Notes: a model not told the origin generated them from the sequence alone. Positions 36,818-46,275 are shown, counted from the first letter of the stretch. The stretch: DNA of 64,000 nucleotides from Aphanothece hegewaldii CCALA 016 (GCF_003007785.1 NZ_PXOH01000025.1:1-64000); one strand, 5' to 3'. Translations and numbers: made by a program.

Positions 36818-37731
36818 TGAATTTACCGATAGTTTACCATCCTAATTATGTCGCGCCTTTACCGGATGGTCATCGGTTTCCGATGTCTAAATTTAGTCTT
36901 TTAAAAGAACTCTTGCTCAAAGACGGAATTATTCAAGAGGATAATTTATATATTCCAGAAATTCCACCACTAGAGTACATCGAGTTTATTCATACTCCTG
37001 AATACGTTAATGCTTATTGTACAGGGACACTTGATCCTAAAGCACAAAGACGTATTGGTTTACCTTGGACTCCTGAACTCGCTAACCGAACTTGTACGGC
37101 AGTTGGTGGGACAATTTTAACAGCAAAACTGGCCTTAGAATATGGTTTAGCTTGCAATACCGCAGGAGGAACCCATCATGCTTTTCCCCATTATGGCTCA
37201 GGATTTTGTATTTTTAATGATTTAGCGATCGCAGCAAGAGTTTTACAAAAATCTAATCTAGTTAAAAATATTTTAATCGTCGATCTCGATGTTCATCAAG
37301 GGGATGGCACCGCAAGTATTTTCCAAAATGACGAAAGTGTTTTTACTTTTTCGATGCACTGTGAGGCTAATTTCCCCGGAACTAAACAAAAAAGCGATTT
37401 AGATGTTCCTTTACCCGTTGGTTTAGACGATGACGGATACTTGCAAACTCTAGCGCAATATTTACCCGATTTACTCTCACAATTTAAACCCGATCTTATT
37501 TTATACGATGCAGGTGTTGATCCTCATGTACACGATCGCTTAGGAAAACTCGCTTTAACTGATATTGGACTGTATCGCCGCGAAATGCAAGTTTTAAGTA
37601 CTTGTCTCGCTTCGGGTTATCCAGTTGCAGCAGTTATTGGGGGCGGTTATGCTGATGATTTAGAAGCTTTAGTTTATCGTCATTCCATCTTACATCGTGC
37701 AGCAAAAGAGGTTTATCGGACTATGGGGTAA
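36817..37731 (+). CDS. Histone-deacetylase-superfamily hydrolase
   Basis: The 304-residue arginase/deacetylase-fold protein has zinc-site and catalytic motifs AGGTHHAFPHYGSGFCIFND (His-His pair), VDLDVHQGDGTA (metal ligands Asp, His), DAGVDPH (Asp) and a Gly-rich GGGYADD end. Relatives include acetoin-utilisation AcuC and acetylpolyamine amidohydrolases; the substrate here is unknown. It is translationally coupled to the holin-like gene upstream. Confidence 0.87.
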   Translation: MNLPIVYHPNYVAPLPDGHRFPMSKFSLLKELLLKDGIIQEDNLYIPEIPPLEYIEFIHTPEYVNAYCTGTLDPKAQRRIGLPWTPELANRTCTAVGGTILTAKLALEYGLACNTAGGTHHAFPHYGSGFCIFNDLAIAARVLQKSNLVKNILIVDLDVHQGDGTASIFQNDESVFTFSMHCEANFPGTKQKSDLDVPLPVGLDDDGYLQTLAQYLPDLLSQFKPDLILYDAGVDPHVHDRLGKLALTDIGLYRREMQVLSTCLASGYPVAAVIGGGYADDLEALVYRHSILHRAAKEVYRTMG

Positions 37732-37777
37732 TTTTGAACGGACTAAGTTTAAAATTTAATTGAATACCGTAATACCG

Positions 37778-37886
37778 TCAGTGAATGAATTCACGCATCT
37801 TAAGCGCAAGTCCATTAAAATGGACTGAATAGAATTAGTCGGTTTTAACCGACTTTAGCTTTGAGACAGAGAATTTATTCTCTGGA
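37778..37886. repeat. Composite palindromic element, copy B
   Basis: In order: GTGAATGAATTCAC (37781-37794), AGTCCATTAAAATGGACT (37809-37826), AGTCGGTTTTAACCGACT (37837-37854) and CAGAGAATTTATTCTCTG (37867-37884). The two inner palindromes match copy A exactly at 13553 and 13725; the outer palindromes are swapped relative to copy A. The inner spacer is only 10 bp. It ends 22 bp before the GTG of thiL, so it may form hairpins in the thiL leader. Confidence 0.88.
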
Positions 37887-37908
37887 GTTCTGAAAATTAT
37901 AACGATTA

Positions 37909-38883
37909 GTGGAAAATAGTATTAAAGATATTGGTGAACAAGGATTACTCAAAATCCTACAGCAGTTTTGTCCACCCGAAATCATTGGGGATGATGCTGC
38001 TATTTTAGAAGTCAAAAACGGACATTCTCTCGTCGTGACTACTGATGTACTGGTTGATGGTGTACATTTTAGTGACCTTACAACCTCTCCTGAAGATGTA
38101 GGATGGCGTTGTGTTGCGGCAAATTTATCGGATATAGCGGCAATGGGGGCAAAACCGCTAGGAATTACAGTAGGATTAGGATTACCGCCTGATACGTCTC
38201 TTGATTGGGTAATACAACTCTATGAGGGAATGACATACTGTTTAAAGCAATATGATACCGTCATTGTCGGGGGTGATATTTGCCGGTCTTCTGTGATTAG
38301 TGTCAGTATTACCGCGCTAGGATCAGTATTACCGAATCGTATCATTAGCCGTTTTTTAGCAAAACCTGGCGATGCTATTGTTATTACGGGGTGTCATGGT
38401 TTATCCCGCGCTGGACTAGAATTATTACTACATCCTGCGAAAGGGAAAAATCTAGAACCAAATTCCAGAAATATCCTAATTCAAGCTCATCAACGCCCAA
38501 AACCGAGATTAGATATTTTAGACTCATTATGGAACCTCACAGACTATTCTATTGCGGGGATGGATAGCAGTGACGGGTTAGCGGATGCAGTCCTACAGAT
38601 TTGTCGTTGTAGTCAAGTTGGGGCGAAAATTAATCAAAATGCCATACCTTTACCTTATGCTTTGCGTAATTTTGTGTCGGATGAACAAGCTTTAGATTAC
38701 GCATTGTATGGTGGGGAAGACTTTGAATTAGTATTGTGTTTACCCTTAGAGATAGCCGAAGCATTTGTGGAAACAATAGGACAAAATGCCGCGATTATTG
38801 GTCATATTACAGCAGAAAAAGAAGTTAGGATCAACGATCGATTATTATACCTAACAGAAGGATATCAGCATTTTAGCCATTAA
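37909..38883 (+). CDS. thiL: Thiamine-monophosphate kinase
   Basis: ThiL phosphorylates thiamine monophosphate to thiamine pyrophosphate. The 324 residues show IIGDDAAILEV, TTDVLVDGVHF (Mg/ATP site), NLSDIAAMGAKP, IVGGDICRS, GMDSSDGLADAV and GGEDFELVLCLP. The start is GTG at 37909; the conserved 'IkdIGEqGLL' lies at once after it, and no better start is seen. The composite repeat lies directly upstream. Confidence 0.93.
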   Translation: MENSIKDIGEQGLLKILQQFCPPEIIGDDAAILEVKNGHSLVVTTDVLVDGVHFSDLTTSPEDVGWRCVAANLSDIAAMGAKPLGITVGLGLPPDTSLDWVIQLYEGMTYCLKQYDTVIVGGDICRSSVISVSITALGSVLPNRIISRFLAKPGDAIVITGCHGLSRAGLELLLHPAKGKNLEPNSRNILIQAHQRPKPRLDILDSLWNLTDYSIAGMDSSDGLADAVLQICRCSQVGAKINQNAIPLPYALRNFVSDEQALDYALYGGEDFELVLCLPLEIAEAFVETIGQNAAIIGHITAEKEVRINDRLLYLTEGYQHFSH

Positions 38884-38967
38884 AAATCCGAAAAAGATCT
38901 TCATTGTCTCCCCTAAACCCCTATAATCGTTGGCAATGCAAACCAAAAAAGGGAACGCTTGGCGTAT

Positions 38968-40392
38968 ATGCGAATTTTATTTGTTTCTGCTGAGGCTGCA
39001 CCAGTTGCCAAAGCAGGGGGTATGGGTGATGTTGTTGGGGCATTACCAAAAGTATTACGACAGCTAGGGCATGATGTAAGGATTTTTCTGCCCTATTATG
39101 GCTTTCTGCCCGATAAGATGGAAGTTCCAAAAGATCCCATTTGGAATAGTTTTGTGATGTTTCAAAACATTTCAGTCTATGAAGCAACCCTACCAGGTTC
39201 AGATATTCCCTTGTATTTATTCGGTCATCCGGCTTTCTTGCCCCGTCGGATTTATAGTGGAGAAGACGAAGACTGGCGGTTTACCCTTTTTGCAAATGGG
39301 GCGGCTGAGTTTGCTTGGAATTATTGGAAACCCGATGTTATTCACTGTCACGACTGGCATACGGGAATGATTCCAGTATGGATGCACCAATCACCCGATA
39401 TTGCTACTGTTTTTACTATTCATAATCTAGCTTATCAGGGTCCTTGGCGTTGGTTTCTTGATAGAATTACTTGGTGTCCTTGGTATATGCAGGGTCATAA
39501 TACAATGGCTGCGGCGGTTCAGTTTGCTAACCGTGTGACAACAGTATCGCCGACTTATGCTCAACAAATTCAAACCCCCGCTTATGGGGAAACTCTAGAA
39601 GGGTTATTATCATTTATTAGCGGTAATTTGGTCGGTATTCTTAATGGTATCGATACAGAAAGCTATAATCCGGCAAGCGATAAATTTCTAAACAAAACTT
39701 TTACGGCTGATACTCTAGATAATCGTGTAGCGAATAAAATAGCCTTACAAGAAGAATTAGGACTAGAAGTCAACCGCAAAGCGTTTTTAGTCGGTATGGT
39801 AACTCGTTTGGTTGAACAAAAAGGTATTGATTTAGTCATCCAAATTTTAGAACGGTTTTTGTCTTATACCGATGCTCAGTTAATTATACTCGGAACAGGC
39901 GATCGCTATTATGAAACGCAGCTTTGGCAAATGGCTTCACGTTTCCCCGGTCGGATGTCGGTTCAGTTACTCTATAATGATGCTCTATCACGGCGTATTT
40001 ATAGCGGTACCGATGCGTTTTTAATGCCGTCTCGCTTTGAACCCTGCGGCATCAGTCAACTTCTCGCCATGCGTTATGGTTCCATTCCCATTGTACGCCG
40101 TACAGGTGGTCTAGTGGATACTGTTTCTTTCCATGACCCAGTAGAAGAAACAGGAACAGGGTTCGCTTTTGATCGCTATGAACCCTTAGACCTTTATACT
40201 TGTTTAGTCAGGGCGTGGGAAAGTTTCCGCTATAAAAATGATTGGCACAAATTACAACAACGGGGAATGCAACAAGATTTTAGCTGGTACAAATCAGCTT
40301 TAGAATACCTGAAAATCTATAAGCAAATCAAGGGACAGTCTGACGCATTAACCGAAGACGAACAAAGTAAATTAGCCCTAGTTACGGGTTAA
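38968..40392 (+). CDS. glgA: Glycogen synthase (ADP-glucose)
   Basis: GlgA elongates glycogen from ADP-glucose. The GT5 motif [14 protein letters not shown] is at the N-terminus and the C-terminal part has [11 protein letters not shown] with the catalytic Glu and [11 protein letters not shown] high similarity to the cyanobacterial type (sll1393-like) is remembered over the whole length, e.g. [19 protein letters not shown]. The ATG at 38968 gives [18 protein letters not shown]; a TTG nine bases earlier is rejected. The length is 474 residues. Two near-identical hairpin copies follow. Confidence 0.94.
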   Translation: MRILFVSAEAAPVAKAGGMGDVVGALPKVLRQLGHDVRIFLPYYGFLPDKMEVPKDPIWNSFVMFQNISVYEATLPGSDIPLYLFGHPAFLPRRIYSGEDEDWRFTLFANGAAEFAWNYWKPDVIHCHDWHTGMIPVWMHQSPDIATVFTIHNLAYQGPWRWFLDRITWCPWYMQGHNTMAAAVQFANRVTTVSPTYAQQIQTPAYGETLEGLLSFISGNLVGILNGIDTESYNPASDKFLNKTFTADTLDNRVANKIALQEELGLEVNRKAFLVGMVTRLVEQKGIDLVIQILERFLSYTDAQLIILGTGDRYYETQLWQMASRFPGRMSVQLLYNDALSRRIYSGTDAFLMPSRFEPCGISQLLAMRYGSIPIVRRTGGLVDTVSFHDPVEETGTGFAFDRYEPLDLYTCLVRAWESFRYKNDWHKLQQRGMQQDFSWYKSALEYLKIYKQIKGQSDALTEDEQSKLALVTG

Positions 40393-40432
40393 ACTGTAGG
40401 GGTTTGGTTGCCAAACCCTAAAAAAGATTTTT
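40387..40432. repeat. Tandem hairpin copy 1 between glgA and ccdA
   Basis: GGTTAAACTGTAGGGGTTTG, then GTTGCCAAACCCTA and AAAAAAGATTTTT. It overlaps the glgA stop. Copy 2 repeats the same unit 70 bp downstream. Confidence 0.85.
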
Positions 40433-40456
40433 ATATCATCTACACCTAACCTAATA

Positions 40457-40502
40457 GGTTAAACTGTAGGGGTTTGATTTCCAAACCCTAAAAAAGATTT
40501 TT
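40457..40502. repeat. Tandem hairpin copy 2 between glgA and ccdA
   Basis: GGTTAAACTGTAGGGGTTTG, then ATTTCCAAACCCTA and AAAAAAGATTTTT. It differs from copy 1 only in the loop. It lies just before the ccdA start and may end glgA transcription or structure the leader of ccdA. Confidence 0.85.
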
Positions 40503-40519
40503 TGTTAAAAGCGTCCACT

Positions 40520-41266
40520 ATGTGGGATACCATTCAAACCCAACTCTATCATTTAGAACAATTCGCCAACTCTAGTGTTACCTCACAACTGACTCATTTA
40601 AGTGGAGTTAGTATTGGTGTAATTTTCCTCGCAGGTTTAGTGACGAGTCTCACCCCTTGTATGTTGTCCATGTTACCGATTACAGTGGCTTATATTGGTG
40701 GATATGAAAATCAAGGACGATTTCACGCTACGATTCAATCAATTTGGTTTTCTTTAGGACTTGCAACCACTCTAGCCGCTTTAGGAATTTTTGCCGCTTT
40801 TGTTGGCCGAGTTTATGGACAAGTGGGCTTGGGTTTACCGATTATTGTAAGCCTGATTGCGATTATAATGGGCTTAAACCTGCTGGAAATTGTAAATATA
40901 CCTCTCCCCTCGATTGGTGCAACAGATTGGATTAAAAGCGATTTTCCCGCCAGTTTACGGTCTTATTTATTGGGTTTAACTTTTGGTTTAGTCGCTTCTC
41001 CTTGTAGTACCCCAGTTCTAGCTACACTCCTCGCTTGGGTCGCAAACACTCAAGATCTCTGGCTCGGTGCAGCGTTATTATTGTCTTATACTGCGGGTTA
41101 TGTTCTGCCTTTAATTTTAGTTGGAACGTTTACAGCGTCTTTAAAAAAGATTTTATCATTCCGACGTTGGTCAGCTTGGATTAATCCTGTCAGTGGCTTT
41201 TTATTAATTGGTTTTGGTGTTTTTTCTTTATTATCGCGTTTGCCTCAAGGCGTATTTTTAAATTAG
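40520..41266 (+). CDS. ccdA: Cytochrome c biogenesis protein CcdA (six-helix type)
   Basis: CcdA carries reducing power across the thylakoid or plasma membrane to keep apocytochrome c cysteines reduced. The 248-residue protein has about six membrane helices and the two key cysteines in LTPCMLSMLP and ASPCSTPVLA. The ATG at 40520 (MWDTIQTQLYH) is preferred to the TTG at 40502. It is followed by ccs1, its partner in system II cytochrome c assembly, with two degraded hairpin repeats in the gap. Confidence 0.9.
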   Translation: MWDTIQTQLYHLEQFANSSVTSQLTHLSGVSIGVIFLAGLVTSLTPCMLSMLPITVAYIGGYENQGRFHATIQSIWFSLGLATTLAALGIFAAFVGRVYGQVGLGLPIIVSLIAIIMGLNLLEIVNIPLPSIGATDWIKSDFPASLRSYLLGLTFGLVASPCSTPVLATLLAWVANTQDLWLGAALLLSYTAGYVLPLILVGTFTASLKKILSFRRWSAWINPVSGFLLIGFGVFSLLSRLPQGVFLN

Positions 41267-41290
41267 GTTTTTTGATAAATATGTTTAATT

Positions 41291-41316
41291 GTAGGGGTTT
41301 GGTCTCCAAAGCCAAC
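41291..41316. repeat. Dispersed hairpin repeat between ccdA and ccs1, copy 1
   Basis: GTAGGGGTTTGGTCTCC is followed by AAAGCCAAC. The right arm has changed from CCAAACCCTA to CCAAAGCCAAC, so the stem is shortened. Confidence 0.6.
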
Positions 41317-41327
41317 ATTAGATGATG

Positions 41328-41354
41328 TGTAGGGGTTTGGTCGCCAAAGCCAAC
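41328..41354. repeat. Dispersed hairpin repeat between ccdA and ccs1, copy 2
   Basis: GTAGGGGTTTGGTCGCC is followed by AAAGCCAAC, nearly the same as the copy 38 bp before it, with the same altered right arm. The two are a direct tandem pair. Confidence 0.6.
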
Positions 41355-41398
41355 TATTGTTATAATCAAAATAAAGTAATTTTATAATTAATTAACCA

Positions 41399-42748
41399 AT
41401 GGCTGTTTCAGATTCTTTAGAAAAAAATATTTACTTAAATCCTAAACATTTTTTTCGACGTATAATCCAAATTGTAGCTGATCTTCGTTTAGCTATTATT
41501 TTATTATTAGTTATTGCCGTATTTAGTATAACTGGAACAGTTATAGAACAAGGAGAAACTTTACCATTCTATCAACAAAATTACCCCGAAGATCCAGCAT
41601 TATTCGGATTTCTAAGCTGGAAAGTTATATTATTTATTGGCTTAAATCATGTTTATAGTACTTGGTGGTATTTATCATTATTAATTTTATTTGGGACAAG
41701 TTTAGTCGCTTGTACATTTACTCGACAATTTCCGGCATTAAAATCCGCGAGAAACTGGAAATTTTATAATAAAGAAAGACAATTCGAGAAATTAGCCTTA
41801 AGTGCAGAATTAACAACAGGTTCTTTACCCATTTTCAAACAAATACTATTTCAAAAAGGCTATAAAATATTTGAAGAAAATAATAGCTTATATGCTCGTA
41901 AAGGAATTATTGGAAAAATTGGTCCGATTATTGTTCATGCAGCAATGATTATTACCTTACTCGGTTCAATTATTGGTGTAATGACTGGTTTCTTTGCTCA
42001 AGAAATGGTAGCAAGTGGTGATACTTTTCAAGTAAGAAATATTATTGAATCAGGTCCTTTTTCTAATTCTTGGATACCTAAAGATTGGGGTATTAAAGTA
42101 AATCGCTTTTGGATTGATTATACTCCTAATGGGAATGTCGATCAGTTTTATTCAGATTTATCAGTTGTTGATACCGAAGGAAAAGAATTAGATCACAAAA
42201 TTATTCATGTCAATGAACCTTTGCGTTATAAAGGAGTGACTTTTTATCAAACAAACTGGGGTATTTCATCAGTTAAAGTACAAATCAATAATAGTCCGAT
42301 TTTCCGACTGCCAATGGCACAATTAAACACCAATGGTAATGGACAAATTTGGGGAACTTGGATACCAACTAAACCCGATTTGAGCGAGGGAATTTCGTTA
42401 CTCGCACGAGATTTACAAGGAACAATGATGGTTTATGATAAAACAGGAAAATTGTATAGTGCAGTACGCCCAGGAATGGATTTAGACATTAATGGAGTAA
42501 CATTAAAAGTAAAAGAATTACTCGGCAGTACAGGATTACAAATAAAAGCAGATCCAGGTATTCCTATTGTTTATACTGGGTTTGGTTTACTGATGTTAGG
42601 TGTAGTAATGAGTTATGTTTCTCATTCGCAAATTTGGGCATTACAAGAAGGCGATCGTTTTTATATTGGCGGAAAAACTAATCGAGCGCAAGTCATTTTT
42701 GAACGAGAAATGTTAGAGATGATTGATTCAATGGAAAAAACAACATAA
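41399..42748 (+). CDS. ccs1: Cytochrome c biogenesis protein Ccs1 (ResB)
   Basis: Ccs1/ResB presents apocytochrome c to the heme-attachment complex of system II. The 449-residue protein has three membrane helices in the first 210 residues ([52 protein letters not shown]) and a large lumenal or periplasmic domain, then a C-terminal helix ([17 protein letters not shown]). The [13 protein letters not shown] motif is typical of cyanobacterial and plastid Ccs1. It pairs with ccdA upstream. Confidence 0.93.
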   Translation: MAVSDSLEKNIYLNPKHFFRRIIQIVADLRLAIILLLVIAVFSITGTVIEQGETLPFYQQNYPEDPALFGFLSWKVILFIGLNHVYSTWWYLSLLILFGTSLVACTFTRQFPALKSARNWKFYNKERQFEKLALSAELTTGSLPIFKQILFQKGYKIFEENNSLYARKGIIGKIGPIIVHAAMIITLLGSIIGVMTGFFAQEMVASGDTFQVRNIIESGPFSNSWIPKDWGIKVNRFWIDYTPNGNVDQFYSDLSVVDTEGKELDHKIIHVNEPLRYKGVTFYQTNWGISSVKVQINNSPIFRLPMAQLNTNGNGQIWGTWIPTKPDLSEGISLLARDLQGTMMVYDKTGKLYSAVRPGMDLDINGVTLKVKELLGSTGLQIKADPGIPIVYTGFGLLMLGVVMSYVSHSQIWALQEGDRFYIGGKTNRAQVIFEREMLEMIDSMEKTT

Positions 42749-42759
42749 TCAAAATTTTA

Positions 42760-42790
42760 TAGGGATTTGGTTGCCAAATCCTTTATTTTT
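42760..42790. terminator. Terminator-like hairpin between ccs1 and queF, hairpin-repeat family
   Basis: AGGGATTTGG and CCAAATCCTT pair around a TTG loop, followed by TATTTTTT. This is a family member with compensated changes (GGATTTGG/CCAAATCC in place of GGGTTTGG/CCAAACCC). It sits between two converging genes and the T run overlaps the queF stop. Confidence 0.7.
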
Positions 42791-43175
42791 TATAATGAAT
42801 ATAAACCGCCATATGTACATTTCCTCTCGGATTAAAATCACCTTTAATCTTGACATCTAGAGGATCACAAGCAGCCACAAAATCATCTAAAATAACATTA
42901 ATTACTTCTTCGTGAGAAATATAACGATCGCGGTAACTATTAATATAGAGTTTAAGTGCTTTTAACTCCATAATCTTTTCATTGGGAATATAAGTAATAT
43001 AAATCGTGGCGAAATCTGGATGACCCGAAAAAGGACATTTACAGGTAAATTCAGGTAAGGTAATATGAATCTCATAGCGTCGTCCGATGCGAGGATTTGG
43101 GAAGGTAATTAGTTCACCCTCTAAAATATTCCGTTCACCGTATTTCAGTTCAGTTTCTGATGATGTTTGACTCAT
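42783..43175 (-). CDS. queF: NADPH-dependent 7-cyano-7-deazaguanine reductase
   Basis: QueF reduces preQ0 to preQ1 in queuosine synthesis. The 130-residue single-domain type shows EFTCKCPFSGHPDFATIYI with the nucleophile Cys47 and general acid Asp54, plus the NADPH/QueF motif ELKALKLYINSYRD, then ISHEEVINVI and GDFNPRGNVHM. Length and motif fit the unimodular (Bacillus-type) enzyme. No preQ1 riboswitch is apparent in the 40 bp upstream. Confidence 0.95.
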   Translation of the reverse strand: MSQTSSETELKYGERNILEGELITFPNPRIGRRYEIHITLPEFTCKCPFSGHPDFATIYITYIPNEKIMELKALKLYINSYRDRYISHEEVINVILDDFVAACDPLDVKIKGDFNPRGNVHMAVYIHYKK

Positions 43176-43217
43176 TAGGATAAAAATAATTACAACTCTA
43201 TTTCTAGCATATCAAAC

Positions 43218-44057
43218 TCAAGTAGCAGTAGCATTCAAAGCTAAGATCACCGCTTGTTGACTAACCGTCGGATAAACAGTATCTAAAAATTGTTTGACAG
43301 CTAGAGCATCATCATAAGAAAGAGGAATCTTACCCAAAATATCGATCACTGTTTTATTATCTAATGGGGGAGTAATCACAACCAAAGAAGAATCTAGGGG
43401 TTGATCATATTTCCAAAAACTAGCAACATCTATATCAGTAGAAGTTTTACTCTTACGTTTCTTTTGAGTCGCTGTAATTTCAGGTTCTGGTGTTGCTGTA
43501 TCACTGGGTAAACTTAAAGTAGGGTTTTGACTGCGTTTTTGACGTAAAGCGTCAAGAATTTGGGTTTTAGTACGCCCCCTGAGTTGGAATAAAACAAACG
43601 GATCTTCACTAAAACGATCGCCTAACTGATAATATACCGCACCAATATGCTTACAAGGATTGGCTTTATCGGGGCAACTACAGCGAGAACGAACATCCGT
43701 TAAACTAAAAGGAAATAAACTCAAACCATTACTAATAAAGGCTGATTCTATCTCATCGGGCATTTGTCCGCTCAATAATTGTGCTGAAAAAATAGCTTTT
43801 TGGGACAAAGTAGCCACCACATAATCCCAGTCTTCATCAGTAAACGGATCTAACCATAAAGATACTTGATATGGTTCGACTTCGCTACCTTGAACCCGCG
43901 CTAACACCTGCGCCCCGACAAATTCAATACTTAATACATTGCCTTCTCTAGCGTAGATTCTGGCACGTTCTAGGCGTTTTTTAAAGCGGTAGGAGTCTAA
44001 TAATTCTAACCAACGTTGTACCCACCATTCTCGATTTTCTAATTGATATCCCGTCAT
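43218..44057 (-). CDS. SWIM zinc-finger protein
   Basis: The 279-residue protein has a SWIM motif, CSCPDKANPCKH (CxCxnCxH), at about residues 125-136, and a preceding beta-rich domain in which ARIYAREGNVLSIEF and GAQVLARVQGSEVEPYQVSL are typical. The C-terminal part has a Lys/Thr-rich linker and a short ending domain. In cyanobacteria such proteins often lie beside SNF2 helicases; here no helicase adjoins. It lies just upstream of queF (same strand) and 4 bp downstream of the VanY-type gene. Confidence 0.87.
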   Translation of the reverse strand: MTGYQLENREWWVQRWLELLDSYRFKKRLERARIYAREGNVLSIEFVGAQVLARVQGSEVEPYQVSLWLDPFTDEDWDYVVATLSQKAIFSAQLLSGQMPDEIESAFISNGLSLFPFSLTDVRSRCSCPDKANPCKHIGAVYYQLGDRFSEDPFVLFQLRGRTKTQILDALRQKRSQNPTLSLPSDTATPEPEITATQKKRKSKTSTDIDVASFWKYDQPLDSSLVVITPPLDNKTVIDILGKIPLSYDDALAVKQFLDTVYPTVSQQAVILALNATAT

Positions 44058-44061
44058 AAAT

Positions 44062-44814
44062 TTACTTGACTTTTTTCAGTTGTTGTGCTTTATAAAAAGT
44101 TTCCAAACTATGAGTATCCCCGACAAAACGCCAGTGCCAAGGTTCATAACTAACACCTTGAGGGTTATTGGGAGGGAATGACAATTCAAAACTATACTTA
44201 GATGCGTGATTTTGTAGCCAACGAAAAGCCGATGTTTTTTCAAAAGATTGACTTAGATTTGTTGCAGGAGTGCGACCATCCCCAATATCTATCGCATATC
44301 CGGTATGATGTTCGCTATACCCAGGCGGTGCGCTCACTTCGGCGCGTTTTTTCGCTTCTTGATTGCGTTTTTCTTTCACTTTAAAAAACAGATATTCTTG
44401 TTCACTCAACGAACGAAAACCCGAAAGCGACATCAAACTAACTCCATCTCTTCTGGCAGCAGCTTGCATTTGTCGATATTTTTCGGCGGCAGCTTTCCTT
44501 AAAAGAATTCTACCATCTGCACTAATGGGGGATAATTCCGAGGTTGGGGCTTCTTTATAGGGTAAATGTCCTAAAACATTTTCAACTGGTGTGGGTGTTG
44601 GAGTTGCATTTGGAGTTGGTGTCGTACTCGGTGACGGGGTAGAAACGACTATCGGTTTAGAGGTTGGACGCATCAAATTAGCCGCACTAAAACCACCGAT
44701 AATACTTAATAAAACTAATCCAATACCAATCAGGGGTAAGGGCAATTTTTCTGATAACCCCACATTTTGCCTAGGAGTCGCCCTATCTCGCAACGCCTCT
44801 GGAATATCATCCAT
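44062..44814 (-). CDS. D-alanyl-D-alanine carboxypeptidase (VanY/M15B family)
   Basis: The 250-residue protein has an N-terminal membrane helix (PLPLIGIGLVLLSIIGGFSA, about 25-45), a Pro/Thr-rich linker (TPSPSTTPTPNATPTPT), then the M15B domain with SGFRSLSEQ, SEHHTGYAIDIGD (zinc His and Asp) and EPWHWRFVG (catalytic Glu and zinc His). It trims or recycles peptidoglycan stem peptides in the periplasm. It overlaps nothing and is followed after 4 bp by the SWIM gene on the same strand. Confidence 0.9.
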   Translation of the reverse strand: MDDIPEALRDRATPRQNVGLSEKLPLPLIGIGLVLLSIIGGFSAANLMRPTSKPIVVSTPSPSTTPTPNATPTPTPVENVLGHLPYKEAPTSELSPISADGRILLRKAAAEKYRQMQAAARRDGVSLMSLSGFRSLSEQEYLFFKVKEKRNQEAKKRAEVSAPPGYSEHHTGYAIDIGDGRTPATNLSQSFEKTSAFRWLQNHASKYSFELSFPPNNPQGVSYEPWHWRFVGDTHSLETFYKAQQLKKVK

Positions 44815-44883
44815 AATCTCCTCACCTGATTTGAGCCTTTTTTAAATGTATCCTAGGGTGGGAAGAAAAGCCCACCTAAAATT

Positions 44884-46275
44884 TTATTCTCTAGCGACAC
44901 CATCTTGACGGGCAGCGTGTTGGACAGCAGCAGCAACAGCCGTCGCTACACGGGAATCAAACACAGATGGTACAATATGTTCTCGATCTAAATCGGATGC
45001 GGTAATTAACGAGGCGATCGCTTTAGCGGCTTCTAAGTACATATTCTCAGTAATCGTTTTCGCCCGACAGTCTAACGCCCCACGAAACACCCCCGGAAAC
45101 GCTAATACATTATTGATCTGATTTGGGTAATCACTTCTTCCTGTGGCAATAACGGCGGCATCATTTTGAATCAATTCGGGTTGGATCTCAGGAATAGGGT
45201 TAGCCATCGCAAAAACGATCGGATCTTTTGCCATAGATTTAACCATTTCTGGCGTGACGACACCAGGGGCGCTCACACCAAGGAAAACATCAGCCCCTTT
45301 CATAGCCCCCGCTAAAGTTCCACTCGCATCGACAGCAAACGCCTGTTTTTCTGGGTTTAAGTCGTTACGTTTGAGGGAGAGAATGCCTTTAGAGTCACAC
45401 AACCAAATTGATTTCGCCCCGGCTTTTTTGAGGAGGAGTGCGATCGCAATTCCTGCCGCCCCCGCGCCATTAATTACAATTCGGATACTTTCTAGAGACT
45501 TATTGACTAGCTTTAGGGCATTAATTAAAGCCGCTAAACTGACGATCGCTGTACCATGTTGATCATCGTGGAAAATGGGGATATCTAATTCTTGCCGTAA
45601 GCGTTTCTCGATTTCAAAACAGCGCGGCGCACTAATATCCTCTAAGTTTACCCCACCAAACACGGGCGAGATATATTTAACGGCTTTGATAATTTCTTCC
45701 GTATCTTGAGTCGCTAAACAGATGGGAAAAGCATCAACACCCGCAAATTCTTTAAATAACATGGCTTTCCCTTCCATGACGGGTAAAGCTGCTTCGGGGC
45801 CGAGATTTCCGAGTCCTAAAACCGCGCTACCATCAGTGACGACAGCAACCATGTTACTTTTGATGGTTAAAGAGAACACTTGTTCTGGTTCAGCCGCGAT
45901 CGCTTGGCAAATTCGTCCCACACCAGGAGTATAAGCCATTGCTAGATCTGATTGTGAGGTGAGAGGTAGCCGACTTTCTATAGTAATTTTGCCTTTACGA
46001 TGTAGATCAAATGTTCTATCTGAAACTTTGAGGATTTTCACGTCGGGTATGACTTGAACCGCTTCGACAATTTGATCGGCGTGTTCGGTACTCCAAGCAT
46101 CGACAGTGATTTCCCGTCGAGAAATTTTCAGTGTTCGTTCAATCAAGGTGATTTGTCCTAGATTACCACCAACGCTGGCGATAGCTTGAGTTACAGCCGC
46201 TAAGGTTCCTGCTCGGTTGGGTAATTCTAGACGAAGGGTTAAGCTATAACTGGGATTAGGTGTTAAATTGACCAT
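44884..46275 (-). CDS. me: Malic enzyme with N-terminal ACT domain
   Basis: The enzyme oxidatively decarboxylates malate to pyruvate, making NAD(P)H. Residues 1-85 form an ACT regulatory domain (LRLELPNRAGTLAAVTQAIA, GGNLGQITLIE). The malic core has MAYTPGVGRIC, GSAVLGLGNLGPEAALPVMEGK, FHDDQHGTAI and INGAGAAGIAIALLL (NAD-binding). The length of 463 agrees with the cyanobacterial type. A GGTGGG/CCCACC hairpin at 44857-44876, downstream of the stop, could end transcription but has no T run. Confidence 0.93.
   Translation of the reverse strand: MVNLTPNPSYSLTLRLELPNRAGTLAAVTQAIASVGGNLGQITLIERTLKISRREITVDAWSTEHADQIVEAVQVIPDVKILKVSDRTFDLHRKGKITIESRLPLTSQSDLAMAYTPGVGRICQAIAAEPEQVFSLTIKSNMVAVVTDGSAVLGLGNLGPEAALPVMEGKAMLFKEFAGVDAFPICLATQDTEEIIKAVKYISPVFGGVNLEDISAPRCFEIEKRLRQELDIPIFHDDQHGTAIVSLAALINALKLVNKSLESIRIVINGAGAAGIAIALLLKKAGAKSIWLCDSKGILSLKRNDLNPEKQAFAVDASGTLAGAMKGADVFLGVSAPGVVTPEMVKSMAKDPIVFAMANPIPEIQPELIQNDAAVIATGRSDYPNQINNVLAFPGVFRGALDCRAKTITENMYLEAAKAIASLITASDLDREHIVPSVFDSRVATAVAAAVQHAARQDGVARE

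Noticed and set aside
42720-43217. preQ1 riboswitch upstream of queF
   Set aside because: Only about 40 bp separate queF from the upstream gene on that strand and no pseudoknot-type sequence is visible.
44591-44845. Gly/Val-rich plus-strand frame inside the VanY-type gene
   Set aside because: It is the complement of the Pro/Thr linker codons.
44851-44880. Rho-independent terminator after malic enzyme
   Set aside because: A GGTGGG/CCCACC hairpin exists but there is no T run on the proper side, so it is mentioned only in the gene entry.
45254-45562. Plus-strand frames inside malic enzyme
   Set aside because: Antisense shadows without ribosome-binding site or family match.
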